The notes below the pieces were generated by a model, which did no database searches, was not told the DNA's origin, and worked only from the letters and a program-made list of their open reading frames with translations. Both the position numbers and the translations under genes were made by a program. From NCBI RefSeq assembly GCF_016056275.1, contig NZ_JAECZA010000020.1, positions 1 to 36,717 of the forward strand: a stretch of DNA of 36,717 nt. The letters run 5' to 3'. Source of the DNA: Dendronalium phyllosphericum CENA369. Lineage in GTDB: Bacteria > Cyanobacteriota > Cyanobacteriia > Cyanobacteriales > Nostocaceae. Below, one piece after another: positions 1 to 8,232 of the stretch (position 1 is its first letter; every line of letters begins with the position of its first letter).

Positions 1-1
1 C

Positions 2-586
2 TCCCGACGTAAATACGCGCAGAAGCTGGACTATCGTAACATACCTAACAAATATTTCTGTAAGAGTGAGATTGAGGATGAAATTCAAACCGATATTTAT
101 CAAGCCACTCTCCTTCACAAAGAATTTGCCCAGGCTCTCAATGTAGTGATTCTGGTTAAAACCAATCTCAAAAACAATGCTTGCAGCCATGTCACTCTTT
201 TTTCTAGTGACTTAGATTTATCATTTGACAAAATAATAGATTACTACAAACTCCGTTTTCAAATCGAATTTAACTTCCGTGATGCCAAGCAATTTTGGGG
301 TTTAGAGGATTTTATGAATTTGAGCCAGACTGCTGTGACTAATGCGGCTAATCTTGCCTTCTTCATGGTTAATTTATCCCATCATCTTTTGGCTGATTTC
401 CGTAAACATAATCCTGATTCTGGCATTATTGACCTGAAAGCTTACTACCGTGGTTTTCGATATGTCCGTGAAATGTTAAAAATACTTCCTCAAAAGCCTG
501 AGCCTATTTTATTAGCCCAAATTTTTGCCAAGCTCACTTCTTTGGGACGTATTCATCCCCTTTCCACAGGCGTTGAAGCCTCGTAA
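2..586 (+). mobile_element. IS4-type DDE transposase, C-terminal part (5' end outside window)
   Basis: The frame is open from the first bases of the window and ends at TAA 584-586, giving about 194 residues of the C-terminal half of a transposase. Residues YKLRFQIEFNFRDAK (about 243-287) match the Y-x2-R-x3-E-x6-K signature that carries the catalytic Glu of the IS4 superfamily, followed by FWGLEDF. The catalytic Asp residues would lie upstream, outside the window. I cannot see the inverted repeat or target duplication in the 157 bases up to the tRNA gene, so the right border of the element is undefined. An internal GTG at 146 would give a shorter frame, but the upstream codons are clearly part of the same protein. 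Family (IS4 or IS701) is inferred; whether the copy is intact is unknown. Confidence 0.8.
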
Positions 587-743
587 ATTGGTTAAGGTAT
601 TGCTTATGGAAATTTTTTAAATCTATTTTTTATTCTTCAAAGAGATATTTCAGCTTTAGCGTTCATTTATTAAAAGTTAATTTTCCCAGAGACTAGCCAT
701 AACCAAGATTTGTATGCTATAGTAATGAACGATTAAAAAATTA

Positions 744-817
744 GGCTCAGTAGCTCAGTTGGTTAGAGCACGGGACTCATAAGCCTGGGGTCGTCTGTTC
801 AAATCAGACCTGAGCCA
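744..817 (+). tRNA. trnM: tRNA-Met (CAT), elongator type
   Basis: A cloverleaf can be folded. Acceptor arms are GGCTCAG (744-750) and CTGAGCC (810-816) with discriminator A817. The D arm contains AGCTCAGTTGGTTAGAGC, the anticodon loop is CTCATAA with CAT at 778-780, and the T arm is GTCTG/TTCAAAT/CAGAC (793-809). CCA is not encoded. The arrangement resembles elongator tRNA-Met; a CAT anticodon could also belong to a lysidine-modified tRNA-Ile, which I consider less likely. The anticodon stem CGGGA/GCCTG has an A775-G783 apposition next to the loop, an unusual closing pair. Confidence 0.93.
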
Positions 818-953
818 TTTTAAGTTCTAGGTAGCGGTTCATAAATCCAAGTTGAGAACCCGATTTTTATGTCAGAGATGGTTTCTAGTTGAAAGTTCAT
901 CATCTCATAACTATTGTACGGTGACACAAGCTTGTATCCTCATTAACTGAATA

Positions 954-3059
954 CTATTGGATGTGGCGAATGACTTCAGCAACAGACCAAGCTTGAGCAA
1001 CTGCACCTTTGGGTGTATGAGGTGCATCACCGTCAAAAATTTCGGAAATAGAGCCAAGACAAGCATCAGATAAAAAATGTTCCAATAGAGGTTGCCACTC
1101 AAAAGGTAGTGGCTGTTTGGGGTAAAAACGCTGCCAAGCACGGATAAAAGGGCCTATCAGCCAACACCAAACAGTACCTTGGTGATAAGCGCGATCGCGC
1201 TCCTCAAGATTACCGATGTATTTGCCCTGATATTCTGGGTCTGCGGGATCGAGGCTGCGAAGACCGTAGGGGGTAAGTAAACGTTTAGTGGCTAAATCGA
1301 GTATCGCACGCCCCTGCTGTTTCCCAAATCCACAATGGTGCAAGGACAACGCCAAAACAGCATTAGGACGAATTTGAGAATTGCGGCGATCGTCTGGCTC
1401 AATAGTGTCGTAAAAATAGTTTAACTGGGGATTCCAAAACTTTTGTAGGGAGACAGTTACCTGCTGTGCTTGTTGAGCGTAGCGCTGCGACTGCTTTGTC
1501 AGACGTACTGAGTCGCCCAACTTTAGTTTGCTCAATTGTTCTGCCCACTGGCTCATCCAACATAAAGTAGAGTACCAAAGTGCGTTGATTTCCACTGGCT
1601 TGCCACGACGAGCTGTGACAGGGTGTCCTCCAACCACTGCATCCATCCAAGTAAGGGCAACACCGCGAGCATCCCAACCAACTAGCCCATCGGTAGCATC
1701 AACTTGGATATTGAAACGCGTACCACCAACAAAGGCTTTGTAAATTTGCTGCACAACCGGGAATTGCTCTGCTAAAAATTGCCAGTCCTGAGTGGTTTCC
1801 AAATAAAGTCCTAAAGTTTCAATCCACCACAAAGCTGCATCAATACTGTTATAAAACGGTTCGGCATCAGCATCAGGAAAGGCATTAGGAATTAGACCTT
1901 GGTGGCAGTAACGTCCAAAAGTTTGTAACAATCCTTTTGCCAATTCAAAACGCTGCGGTACTAATGTCAAACCAGGTAAAGCAATCAAAGTATCTCGTCC
2001 CCAATCATTGAACCAGTGATAACCAGCAATAACTGTGGGCCCGTTAATTGAAGCTCGATAGACGATAAAGCGATCGCTTGCTTTTAATAGTTGCTGCCAA
2101 ATTAAGGAGTGAGGAAGTTGGGGTTTTTTTGGGAGACTAGGGACTATGGGGAGTAGGTATTGCTTATTTTCCTTATCTTTCCAGTTTTGGCTATCTGCTT
2201 GAGATCCAAAAATCTGACACAGCCTTTCTTGCTCTGCTTCCACAGCTTCTGCAAATGTCTCACTGGTAAGGATACTTTGCTGTGGGTCGGGAAAACCTAC
2301 CCGTGCTTCTAAAGTCACTGTATCTCCTGGGCGGAGAGCGACTGTTAAATAACCAGGGCTATAGAGGTCTTCCTTGTCGCCTAATCCTCGCTGCGTCTCT
2401 TCTAGAAACTCATAATTCCAGTACCAAACTGCGTCTGGCTGATATTCTCCTTGCGTCCAACGCAAATGCCAAGGTGTGCCAAAACGTCCATGAATAATTG
2501 CTTGTAGGCAGACTTGCTGTTCGCCAAGCATTTGCGAGAACTGTAAACCTGCGCTAGCAGCTTGCTGATGATGAAAATCGCGATCGCAGATCAACAGCCG
2601 CAACTTTAAAATCCCAATATCTATGCCGTCATAGCGATACTGAATTAAAATCCGATGGCAAAATTGACCTGAGGAGAGTATAGATTTGAATTCTTTCTTG
2701 CTCCCCAGCTCCCCAGCCTCCCACCCATAGGGCATGACTAATTGCCTGCTTAATTGCCAGTTATCCTCACCCCATATCCATTTGGGAACGGGATTAATAT
2801 CGAAAGAGCGCAACAGTTTGTAGCCTGTCGGCTCAATGTTACCGCTACCCCAAAAATTTGTCCCTAACGCCACAACCTTTCCTGATACTTCCAAGCTTGC
2901 TTCTAAGTGCGAAACCAGCAGGGTACGCCCAGAAGGCGGATTTATAGCGGCAAATAGCCAACCGTGATAAGTGCGGGTGCGAATATCAGAAACAGTACCG
3001 CTGGCAAAACTTCCTAAGCCATTGGTGAGCAACCATTCTCTTGTATCTAAATCAGCCAT
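954..3059 (-). CDS. Glycogen debranching enzyme, GH133 type (amylo-alpha-1,6-glucosidase)
   Basis: This 701-residue cytoplasmic protein should hydrolyse alpha-1,6 branch stubs in glycogen. The N-terminal domain opens with LTNGLGSFASGT and TRTYHGWL, typical of the bacterial/archaeal debranching enzyme N-domain. The C-terminal (alpha/alpha)6 barrel from about residue 325 has WFNDWGRDTLIALPGL, and near the end AYHQGTVWCWLIGPF, both characteristic of the amylo-glucosidase domain. The start ATG at 3059 is followed directly by the conserved N-domain. Two segments look foreign: about residues 109-128 (GWEAGELGSKKEF) and 301-318 (LLPIVPSLPKKPQLPHS). Their DNA resembles the short intergenic repeats of this genome. 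Monocistronic; the neighbours point the other way. Family assignment is firm; the exact substrate is inferred. Confidence 0.9.
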   Translation of the reverse strand: MADLDTREWLLTNGLGSFASGTVSDIRTRTYHGWLFAAINPPSGRTLLVSHLEASLEVSGKVVALGTNFWGSGNIEPTGYKLLRSFDINPVPKWIWGEDNWQLSRQLVMPYGWEAGELGSKKEFKSILSSGQFCHRILIQYRYDGIDIGILKLRLLICDRDFHHQQAASAGLQFSQMLGEQQVCLQAIIHGRFGTPWHLRWTQGEYQPDAVWYWNYEFLEETQRGLGDKEDLYSPGYLTVALRPGDTVTLEARVGFPDPQQSILTSETFAEAVEAEQERLCQIFGSQADSQNWKDKENKQYLLPIVPSLPKKPQLPHSLIWQQLLKASDRFIVYRASINGPTVIAGYHWFNDWGRDTLIALPGLTLVPQRFELAKGLLQTFGRYCHQGLIPNAFPDADAEPFYNSIDAALWWIETLGLYLETTQDWQFLAEQFPVVQQIYKAFVGGTRFNIQVDATDGLVGWDARGVALTWMDAVVGGHPVTARRGKPVEINALWYSTLCWMSQWAEQLSKLKLGDSVRLTKQSQRYAQQAQQVTVSLQKFWNPQLNYFYDTIEPDDRRNSQIRPNAVLALSLHHCGFGKQQGRAILDLATKRLLTPYGLRSLDPADPEYQGKYIGNLEERDRAYHQGTVWCWLIGPFIRAWQRFYPKQPLPFEWQPLLEHFLSDACLGSISEIFDGDAPHTPKGAVAQAWSVAEVIRHIQ

Positions 3060-3114
3060 TTGCTACTCAAAATCGTTATGACTATGATATAGTCGTAACA
3101 GATCGTAATCTAAC

Positions 3115-3245
3115 TGTGAGACAGCCCTGAAAGGCGGGTTAGCCCGACTGAGGGGACTGCATTGCCTTGAAGGGTTCTCGCTTGCCGTTAGGCATTCCCG
3201 TAGACGCGTAGCAAGTTGCCACAGGCTAGGGAAGAGTAACCGAAA
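3115..3245. repeat. GC-rich interspersed repeat-like segment in the prx upstream region
   Basis: Between the divergent debranching enzyme and peroxiredoxin genes lies a GC-rich block with short inverted motifs, for example CTTGC (3181-3185) and GCAAG (3211-3215) around a GACGCGTAGC core. Similar GACGC/GTAGCG vocabulary recurs at 13333-13526. It is probably a dispersed palindromic repeat. The prx promoter should lie here or just downstream, but I cannot place a convincing -10. Confidence 0.35.
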
Positions 3246-3330
3246 AGGTAACAGCGTGGATGGGTGAGTTTTACCTGACCCGAATTCTAACGCTAGTAGT
3301 AAGGATATAAGTTGAAGGAGAATTAGGTTA

Positions 3331-3942
3331 ATGTCCCTCACTTACGGAACAGAAGGAAGCCTCCGCGTTGGTCAACAGGCTCCCGATTTTACAGCAACAG
3401 CTGTGGTGGATCAGGAATTTAAGACAGTTAAACTTTCCGACTATCGCGGTAAGTATGTCGTCCTGTTTTTCTATCCTTTAGACTTTACTTTTGTTTGCCC
3501 CACTGAAATCACAGCGTTTAGCGATCGCTACGATGAATTCAAAAAAATCAATACGGAAGTCCTTGGGGCTTCCGTTGACAGCGAATTCTCTCACCTCGCT
3601 TGGATTCAAACCGATCGCAAGTCTGGTGGGGTCGGCGACCTGAATTATCCTCTAGTCTCCGACATCAAAAAAGAGATTAGCGCCGCTTACAACGTTCTAG
3701 ACCCAGCAGCGGGCATTGCCTTGCGTGGTCTGTTCATCATCGACAAAGATGGTATCATACAGCACGCCACTATTAACAACTTAGCTTTTGGTCGCAGCGT
3801 TGATGAAACCCTGCGGACATTACAAGCAATTCAGTACGTTCAGTCTCACCCCGACGAAGTATGCCCAGCAGGTTGGCAACCAGGCGATCAAACAATGGTT
3901 CCTGACCCAGTGAAGTCCAAAGTTTACTTCTCTGCTGTCTAG
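3331..3942 (+). CDS. Typical 2-Cys peroxiredoxin
   Basis: This 203-residue thiol peroxidase reduces H2O2 and alkyl hydroperoxides using thioredoxin-type donors. The peroxidatic Cys56 sits in [11 protein letters not shown] (P49, T53 and C56 of the PxxxTxxC triad), the conserved Arg is in LRGLFIID, and the resolving Cys177 is in EVCPAGW. The GGVG loop (98-101) and C-terminal YF (198-199) correspond to the GGLG/YF pair linked to overoxidation sensitivity in eukaryotic-type 2-Cys Prx, so this one may be inactivatable by excess peroxide (inference). The start is supported by GAAGGAG about 12 bases upstream. It is close to the plastid BAS1-type enzyme. A hairpin terminator follows at 4011-4064. Confidence 0.96.
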   Translation: MSLTYGTEGSLRVGQQAPDFTATAVVDQEFKTVKLSDYRGKYVVLFFYPLDFTFVCPTEITAFSDRYDEFKKINTEVLGASVDSEFSHLAWIQTDRKSGGVGDLNYPLVSDIKKEISAAYNVLDPAAGIALRGLFIIDKDGIIQHATINNLAFGRSVDETLRTLQAIQYVQSHPDEVCPAGWQPGDQTMVPDPVKSKVYFSAV

Positions 3943-4010
3943 ATTCCATTAGCTAGAAAACTCTAACCCAGCCTATTGGAGTCGAGGGTACAATAATCAT
4001 AACCACAGAT

Positions 4011-4064
4011 AAACACAGATACATAACAAACAGTATCTATCTCCGTGTCTATCTGTGTTTTTTC
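4011..4064 (+). terminator. Hairpin terminator after the 2-Cys peroxiredoxin
   Basis: AAACACAGATA (4011-4021) is perfectly complementary to TATCTGTGTTT (4050-4060), with a 28-base loop and a T-run to 4063. It lies 70 bases after the stop codon. The CACAGATAAACACAGAT motif is itself a common dispersed repeat, so it may have been co-opted as a terminator. Confidence 0.6.
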
Positions 4065-4100
4065 ATTAGTATAGGATTAACAATAATCAGGGGTAAAAAT

Positions 4101-4655
4101 ATGGCAATTTCAACTGATTTTAGTGGTTTATTTAACGAGCGGTTCTTCCGTAATTTCTTACCAGTTCCAGCTACAAATCATCTCAGACTAGGAATAGGAA
4201 CGCCAGATTTTCAACTACCAGATATCACCAACGGAATGTTTGTAAAATTATCTAATTATAGAGGCAAACAACCAGTATTGCTTGATTTTACGCGCATTTT
4301 TACTGAAAAGCAATATTGTCCTCTTTGTTTTCCTCACATTAAAGCTTTGAAAAAGAACTACGAGCAATTTAAAAATCGCGGCGTAGAAGTTTTGCTGATT
4401 ACTAGTACTGACGAAAAGCAAAGCCAAATAGTTGTGAAAGATTTAGGTTTGCAAATGCCATTATTGAGCGATCCTAGTTGCCGTATATTTCGTACTTACC
4501 AAGTAGGGCAAGCATTAGGTGCGCCTTTACCAGCACAATTTGTATTAGATAAAGAAGGAAAACTTCGCTATTGGCATTTATTTTCTTTTTTAGATCGCAA
4601 TGCCAGTATAGAGACATTGTTAGAACAATTCGATTTAATTAATAGCGACAGCTAG
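4101..4655 (+). CDS. Peroxiredoxin-like redoxin domain protein
   Basis: A 184-residue AhpC/TSA-fold protein. The thioredoxin-like core begins near residue 33 (GTPDFQLPDI) and the active-site region reads FTEKQYCPLCFPH, with C73 and C76 forming a CPLC motif. Downstream EVLLITSTDE, LLSDPSCRIFRTYQV and QFVLDKEGKLRYWH are normal for the peroxiredoxin/redoxin superfamily. The second Cys three residues on is unlike the neighbouring 2-Cys enzyme and closer to a thioredoxin CxxC, so it could be an atypical Prx or a disulfide reductase. No signal peptide is visible, so probably cytoplasmic. ATG 4101 has AGGGG 7-11 bases upstream. A terminator-like hairpin separates it from the upstream prx, so it is probably transcribed on its own. 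Confidence 0.8.
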   Translation: MAISTDFSGLFNERFFRNFLPVPATNHLRLGIGTPDFQLPDITNGMFVKLSNYRGKQPVLLDFTRIFTEKQYCPLCFPHIKALKKNYEQFKNRGVEVLLITSTDEKQSQIVVKDLGLQMPLLSDPSCRIFRTYQVGQALGAPLPAQFVLDKEGKLRYWHLFSFLDRNASIETLLEQFDLINSDS

Positions 4656-4895
4656 ACGAGACAAAATCAGGCGAAAATCACTTTTTACTTTCAAGAATTC
4701 AGCAAATACAGATATTTTGAACGGGCATATTAGGAATTACCTTCTGTCTGCTGAAATAGCTCTTGTTGTGAGTTCTTCAGTGACAAGTTGCTCTTCATGC
4801 CAAAGTAACCCATTACCCTGTTCTTGAATGAAAGCTTTAGAAATCAACGGTTGATTAAAAATTTAACGCAAATTCAACACCAATTAACTTTTAGT

Positions 4896-5177
4896 TCAGT
4901 TGTGCTGTAAAAACTCAACTTTTGGTAATAAAGGGTCGCTCACAATTCCCACACCAGTGAAACCCCAGCGTTTAAGCAAGCTTCCCAACTGCGTGCCAGG
5001 AATAGATTCCACAGCAAAGCGGTTTGCCACTTCTGCGGCATGAGCGTTGAGATAGCTTAAAGCATCAAAGTTTTCCCGAAACAGTAACAAATAACCTGCT
5101 GTCTCAGCAGTGGGACGAGCTGTGAGATAACGACCGTCTGATTTAGAACGCAACAGATAATAAACTTCGGACAGCAT
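4896..5177 (-). CDS. Small conserved-looking protein of unknown function (93 aa)
   Basis: The frame is open to 5255, but the extra 26 codons are a 9-base tandem repeat giving (LPH)n. I therefore place the start at ATG 5177, where MLSEVYYLLRSK begins. No clear ribosome binding site is visible because the repeat abuts the start. The protein is soluble, with no signal peptide or membrane helix. It has a plausible alpha/beta pattern: a YYLLRSKSDGRYLTAR strand region, then LLLFRENFDALSYLNAH and AVESIPGTQLGSLLKRWGFTGVGIVSDPLLPKVEFL. I recall similar short cyanobacterial hypotheticals but cannot assign a family. It could be cotranscribed with nothing; the permease gene lies upstream on the same strand beyond 136 bases of repeats. 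Confidence 0.6.
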   Translation of the reverse strand: MLSEVYYLLRSKSDGRYLTARPTAETAGYLLLFRENFDALSYLNAHAAEVANRFAVESIPGTQLGSLLKRWGFTGVGIVSDPLLPKVEFLQHN

Positions 5178-5184
5178 GGAGAGG

Positions 5185-5244
5185 GGGAGATGAGGGAGAT
5201 GAGGGAGATGAGGGAGATGAGGGAGATGAGGGAGATGAGGGAGA
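5185..5244. repeat. Tandem 9-mer repeat GGGAGATGA, six full copies plus a partial
   Basis: Units at 5185, 5194, 5203, 5212, 5221 and 5230 are identical, followed by a 6-base partial copy. Since nine is a multiple of three, the minus strand reads as an uninterrupted Leu-Pro-His repeat joined in frame to the small gene at 4896-5177. Confidence 0.95.
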
Positions 5245-5254
5245 CAATTCTTCA

Positions 5255-5313
5255 CTTCTGCCTCCTGCCTTCTGCCTTCTGACTAATGACCACTGACAAC
5301 TGACCACTGACAA
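5255..5313. repeat. Heptamer repeats (CTTCTGC/CTCCTGC) and TGACCACTGACAA-type repeat
   Basis: 5255-5281 consists of heptamers GCCTTCT/GCCTCCT, the complement of the array at 28935-28967. It is followed by TGACCACTGACAAC-type repeats, as seen in several other gaps of the window. It directly follows the permease stop codon. Confidence 0.8.
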
Positions 5314-6354
5314 TTAAGATTCCAAACGAATTCGAGGGTCAGCTACCTTTAGCAACAAGTCAGCTAGCAAATTACCTACATTTAGCAGCACTGCACTCAT
5401 GACCAGACTTGCCATCACTAAATACTGGTCTTTAGCTATAACTGCTTGCAAAGTTAACCTTCCTAAACCAGGCCAGTTAAAGAACTGTTCGGCTATAAAT
5501 GCACCGCTTAATAAACTTGCTAACTCGAAACCTAACAAAGTAATTAGGGGGTTAATAGCATTGCGCAGAGCATGGACGTAAATAACTCGATTTTCTGGCA
5601 ATCCTTTGGCACGAGCCGTTTGGATGTAATCTTGACGCAAAACGTCTAATAATTCACCGCGAGTAATTCGCTGTAAACCAGCAAAGCTAGTGATACTCAA
5701 AGCGATGGTAGGTAAAATCATGTGCCAGCTAATATCTACGATTTTACCGAACCACGATAAATCAGCATGGTCGATGCTAGTCATACCGCCTATGGGGAAA
5801 ATAGGTGAGGTGACTTGAGCAACTATTAGTAGAAATAGGGCAGTGATAAAACTAGGAAATCCTTGCCCAGTGTAGCTAATTACTTGTAAAATCCTGTCTG
5901 TGGCTCGATTTTGCTTAACAGCAGCAATAATCCCCAAGGGGATAGCCACTGCCCAAGTGAAAATTAAAGAAGCGATCGCTAACATTAAAGTAGCAGGAAC
6001 TCGCTCCCACAAAAGAGAACCCACAGAGCGCTGATAAACAAAACTTGTACCAAAATCTCCTTTTGTAAAGATTCGCCACAACCACAGCCAAAACTGCTCT
6101 ACCCATGACTTATCCAGACCAAACTGCCGCCTCAATTCCTCAATTCGCTCTGGAGAAATTTTCGGATTTTGCCGCAGGGTATCTATATAATCTCCTGGAG
6201 ACAATTTCATGATGAAAAACGATAATGCCGATGCTAAAAACAAGGTTAGCAGCGCTTGTAATATCCGCTTTACCACATAAACAAAAGTCTCACTCGTGAC
6301 TAGCTTAATTAGCCAATCCCGACTTGTCTCCATAGAAATTCTTGTAGATGTCAT
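5314..6354 (-). CDS. ABC transporter permease, DppB/OppB family
   Basis: This 346-residue inner-membrane permease belongs to the dipeptide/oligopeptide/nickel class. The N-terminal helix (about 29-50, ILQALLTLFLASALSFFIM) is followed by the family signature region SPGDYIDTLRQNP and the periplasmic segment RRQFGLDKSWVEQFWLWL. The C-terminal part holds five more helices and the EAA loop, QTARAKGLPENRVIYVHALRNAINPL, which contacts the ATPase. Start ATG 6354 is used; an in-frame ATG at 6333 would remove seven residues. The second permease, binding protein and ATPases are not in this window, as is common for cyanobacterial DppB-like genes. Substrate unknown. Confidence 0.9.
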   Translation of the reverse strand: MTSTRISMETSRDWLIKLVTSETFVYVVKRILQALLTLFLASALSFFIMKLSPGDYIDTLRQNPKISPERIEELRRQFGLDKSWVEQFWLWLWRIFTKGDFGTSFVYQRSVGSLLWERVPATLMLAIASLIFTWAVAIPLGIIAAVKQNRATDRILQVISYTGQGFPSFITALFLLIVAQVTSPIFPIGGMTSIDHADLSWFGKIVDISWHMILPTIALSITSFAGLQRITRGELLDVLRQDYIQTARAKGLPENRVIYVHALRNAINPLITLLGFELASLLSGAFIAEQFFNWPGLGRLTLQAVIAKDQYLVMASLVMSAVLLNVGNLLADLLLKVADPRIRLES

Positions 6355-6360
6355 AGCAAT

Positions 6361-6479
6361 TTGTTAGTTGTCAGTAGTCAGTTGTGAGTCAGTGTGGTCT
6401 TGGGGGTTTCCCCCATGAACAACTGATGAACCCGAAGGGTCAGTAGTCAGTTGCTCAAAACCGCTGACTATTGACCAAA
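6361..6479. repeat. TTGTCAGTAGTCAGTTG-type repeats between apt and the permease gene
   Basis: TTAGTTGTCAGTAGTCAGTTG at the left end and CAGTAGTCAGTTGCTC near 6440 are variants of the heptamer-type repeat found at 29964-30003. No promoter or terminator stands out. Confidence 0.6.
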
Positions 6480-6998
6480 CTAATATTCAATCAGGGAGAT
6501 AATCGGCACATCCGGCAGATGTTTACGCCCTTGTAAATCCCGTAGCTCGATAATAAACCCAAAACCCACTAATTCGCAGCCAATTTGTTGCACCAACTTT
6601 GCCGTTGCACTTGCCGTCCCACCTGTGGCAATTAAATCGTCTACAATCAAAACTCGGCTTCCTAGCTGCAATGCATCTTGATGAACTTCCAAACAGTCAG
6701 TACCATACTCTAATTCATATTCAATTGAGTGAACAGCTGCTGGTAATTTACCTCTTTTGCGGACGGGAATAAAACCAGAACCTAATTTGTAAGCTAGAAG
6801 CGAGCCAAAAATAAATCCCCGCGATTCCATGCCAATAACGTAATCCGCTTGCAAACCAGCATCAATGCATTCTTTTGTAAAAAAGTCAATAGTATAGTGC
6901 AGTCCTTCAGGATCGCGCAGTAAAGTAGTGATATCACGAAATAAAATTCCGGGTTTAGGAAAATCTGGAATATCACGAATTAGAGATTTCAAATCCAT
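6480..6998 (-). CDS. apt: Adenine phosphoribosyltransferase
   Basis: A 172-residue cytoplasmic enzyme that converts adenine and PRPP to AMP plus pyrophosphate (purine salvage). The PRPP-binding loop [14 protein letters not shown] is at residues 116-129. The N-terminal [18 protein letters not shown] and the flexible-loop residues RKRGKLP (80-86) are all characteristic of Apt. The length is normal for the family (about 170-180). ATG 6998 starts the conserved N-terminus exactly; no strong ribosome binding site is present. It is followed by repeats and the DppB-like permease gene on the same strand; cotranscription is possible but not shown. Confidence 0.95.
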   Translation of the reverse strand: MDLKSLIRDIPDFPKPGILFRDITTLLRDPEGLHYTIDFFTKECIDAGLQADYVIGMESRGFIFGSLLAYKLGSGFIPVRKRGKLPAAVHSIEYELEYGTDCLEVHQDALQLGSRVLIVDDLIATGGTASATAKLVQQIGCELVGFGFIIELRDLQGRKHLPDVPIISLIEY

Positions 6999-6999
6999 A

Positions 7000-7463
7000 A
7001 AATAGTGATTAATAGTAAGGAGTAGGGTGTTAGAAGTTAGGCATGAAAGGGGAAAAGGTTAAAAAGAAAGGGAAAAAACTTTGTTTAATTCCTTTTCCCC
7101 TTACTAAGACGAAGCTTGTCAGCAATCCTCAATTCCAGATACCTGAAAAATCGTACACTATAATGTCATACGCATGAGGTCATCTGCTTGGGTTCAAAGC
7201 TGCTGTTTCGCAATCCATTGACGATACTGAGAATCTACACCAAGCTAAAGAAGGACTGAGGATTACAATACAGAGGGTTAACTGATGAGTTAAAAACTAG
7301 ATTTTATGTATACGGAACTTTCAGTAGAACAAGTGGGTAATGTATATATATCAGATAGCTTTGCTACTGCCACAATTCTAATGTTCTTGTTTGGCTACTT
7401 AATCTTAAATTAGTTGCACTAGTTTTACCGAGTCTGTTAGAAGCGCACAAGGTATTTTATCGA
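7000..7463. other. Divergent intergenic region between apt and the DUF3038 gene
   Basis: 464 bases without a confident gene. It holds a perfect 12-base inverted repeat, AAGGGGAAAAGG (7047-7058) and CCTTTTCCCCTT (7091-7102), and a possible 35-codon frame at 7306-7413. The inverted repeat lies upstream of both divergent genes, so it is not positioned as a terminator for either. Confidence 0.7.
7306..7413 (+). CDS. Possible 35-residue single-helix membrane peptide (weak)
   Basis: ATG 7306 to TAG 7413 encodes a 35-residue peptide starting MYTELSVEQVGNVYIS and ending in a hydrophobic stretch, FATATILMFLFGYLIL. The shape (short polar N-terminus plus one helix) resembles the small membrane subunits common in cyanobacteria, but I do not recognise it as a known photosystem, cytochrome b6f or NDH subunit. 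No good ribosome binding site is seen. Chance occurrence is quite possible. Confidence 0.22.
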   Translation: MYTELSVEQVGNVYISDSFATATILMFLFGYLILN

Positions 7464-8090
7464 ATGAATGTCTCCGCGAGCATATCGCCGTTTGATAGTC
7501 CGACTCCCCCATCGTTGCCCATGATGCTGGACAATTTACCAGATCCTGCGATCGCAGGGCAGGGATGTCCTCCTAAAACCAGGTTGCAAATCGATCTTAT
7601 TTTACTGGCAATTGAAGCTTTAGAGCTTGGTGGTTCTGAAGCTATCCTGACTTTTGCTGAAGAGTTGGAATTGAAAGATATTATTAAGGATCGGGTGAAT
7701 TTGTGGCGAATGCGTAGCTCTAATCCCATGCGAAGAGCGCATATCCGTCGTCCGCTAACAATAGTTGAGGCGAAAGCTTTAGTGGTAATTGCTTGCTACA
7801 TAGCTCGGCGTTTAACAGTTGTCATCCGTCAGTTGATTGCGATATACCAGCAAATGCATGAAAAGCAGCTTCCCCTAGAGCAAAATTTGCGACTATCTAA
7901 TTATTTAGAGCGGTTTAGAGCGCATTTTAAAAGTAGAATGAATGCTCGGCGTTCTGGCGTGCTGGCATTAAGTTCTGACGAAAAATTAGATGAGTTAGCA
8001 ATAAATTTGTTGGGACAGTTATTATTTTGTACTGGCACTGCTGGAATGCAGCGATTCTGGATTAGTCTTTTTGATGGTGAAGTAGATTGA
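7464..8090 (+). CDS. DUF3038 domain protein (cyanobacterial, unknown function)
   Basis: A 208-residue soluble protein. The segment LPDPAIAGQGCPPKTRLQIDLILLAIEALELGGSEAIL (about residues 25-62) is the hallmark of the cyanobacterial DUF3038 family. The remainder is helical, with basic patches (RMRSSNPMRRAHIRRPL, ARRLTVVIRQLI). No signal peptide or transmembrane segment. It is followed after 142 bases by a DUF4335 gene on the same strand, a pairing I know from other cyanobacteria, so the two products probably act together. ATG 7464 is the likely start; in-frame ATGs at 7521 and 7524 also exist. Function unknown; family call from memory of the motif. Confidence 0.82.
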   Translation: MNVSASISPFDSPTPPSLPMMLDNLPDPAIAGQGCPPKTRLQIDLILLAIEALELGGSEAILTFAEELELKDIIKDRVNLWRMRSSNPMRRAHIRRPLTIVEAKALVVIACYIARRLTVVIRQLIAIYQQMHEKQLPLEQNLRLSNYLERFRAHFKSRMNARRSGVLALSSDEKLDELAINLLGQLLFCTGTAGMQRFWISLFDGEVD

Positions 8091-8232
8091 TATTCCTCAC
8101 AGATGAGTCGGGGAAATTCTTAAAAGCGGCCGACAGGCGGTGCGCCACCCGCTATGAATCAAAGAAACACTTTTTTCTTCCCAACAACCCTACACCCTTA
8201 CACCCTTACACCCGTGTTTCTGAAGAGGTTAT
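8091..8232. other. Short gap with an ACACCCTT tandem repeat
   Basis: The space between the DUF3038 and DUF4335 genes contains three near-copies of ACACCCTT around 8192-8214 and a GC-rich palindromic patch near 8127-8154. No terminator is evident, so readthrough into the DUF4335 gene is plausible. Confidence 0.45.

Noticed and set aside
3063-3341. 92-codon minus-strand frame upstream of the 2-Cys peroxiredoxin gene
   Set aside because: It runs across a dispersed GC-rich repeat and the prx ribosome binding site, and its translation has no recognisable protein pattern.
5185-5244. CRISPR-like array
   Set aside because: The repeat units are contiguous 9-mers with no spacers; the heptamer array at 29964-30003 fails for the same reason.
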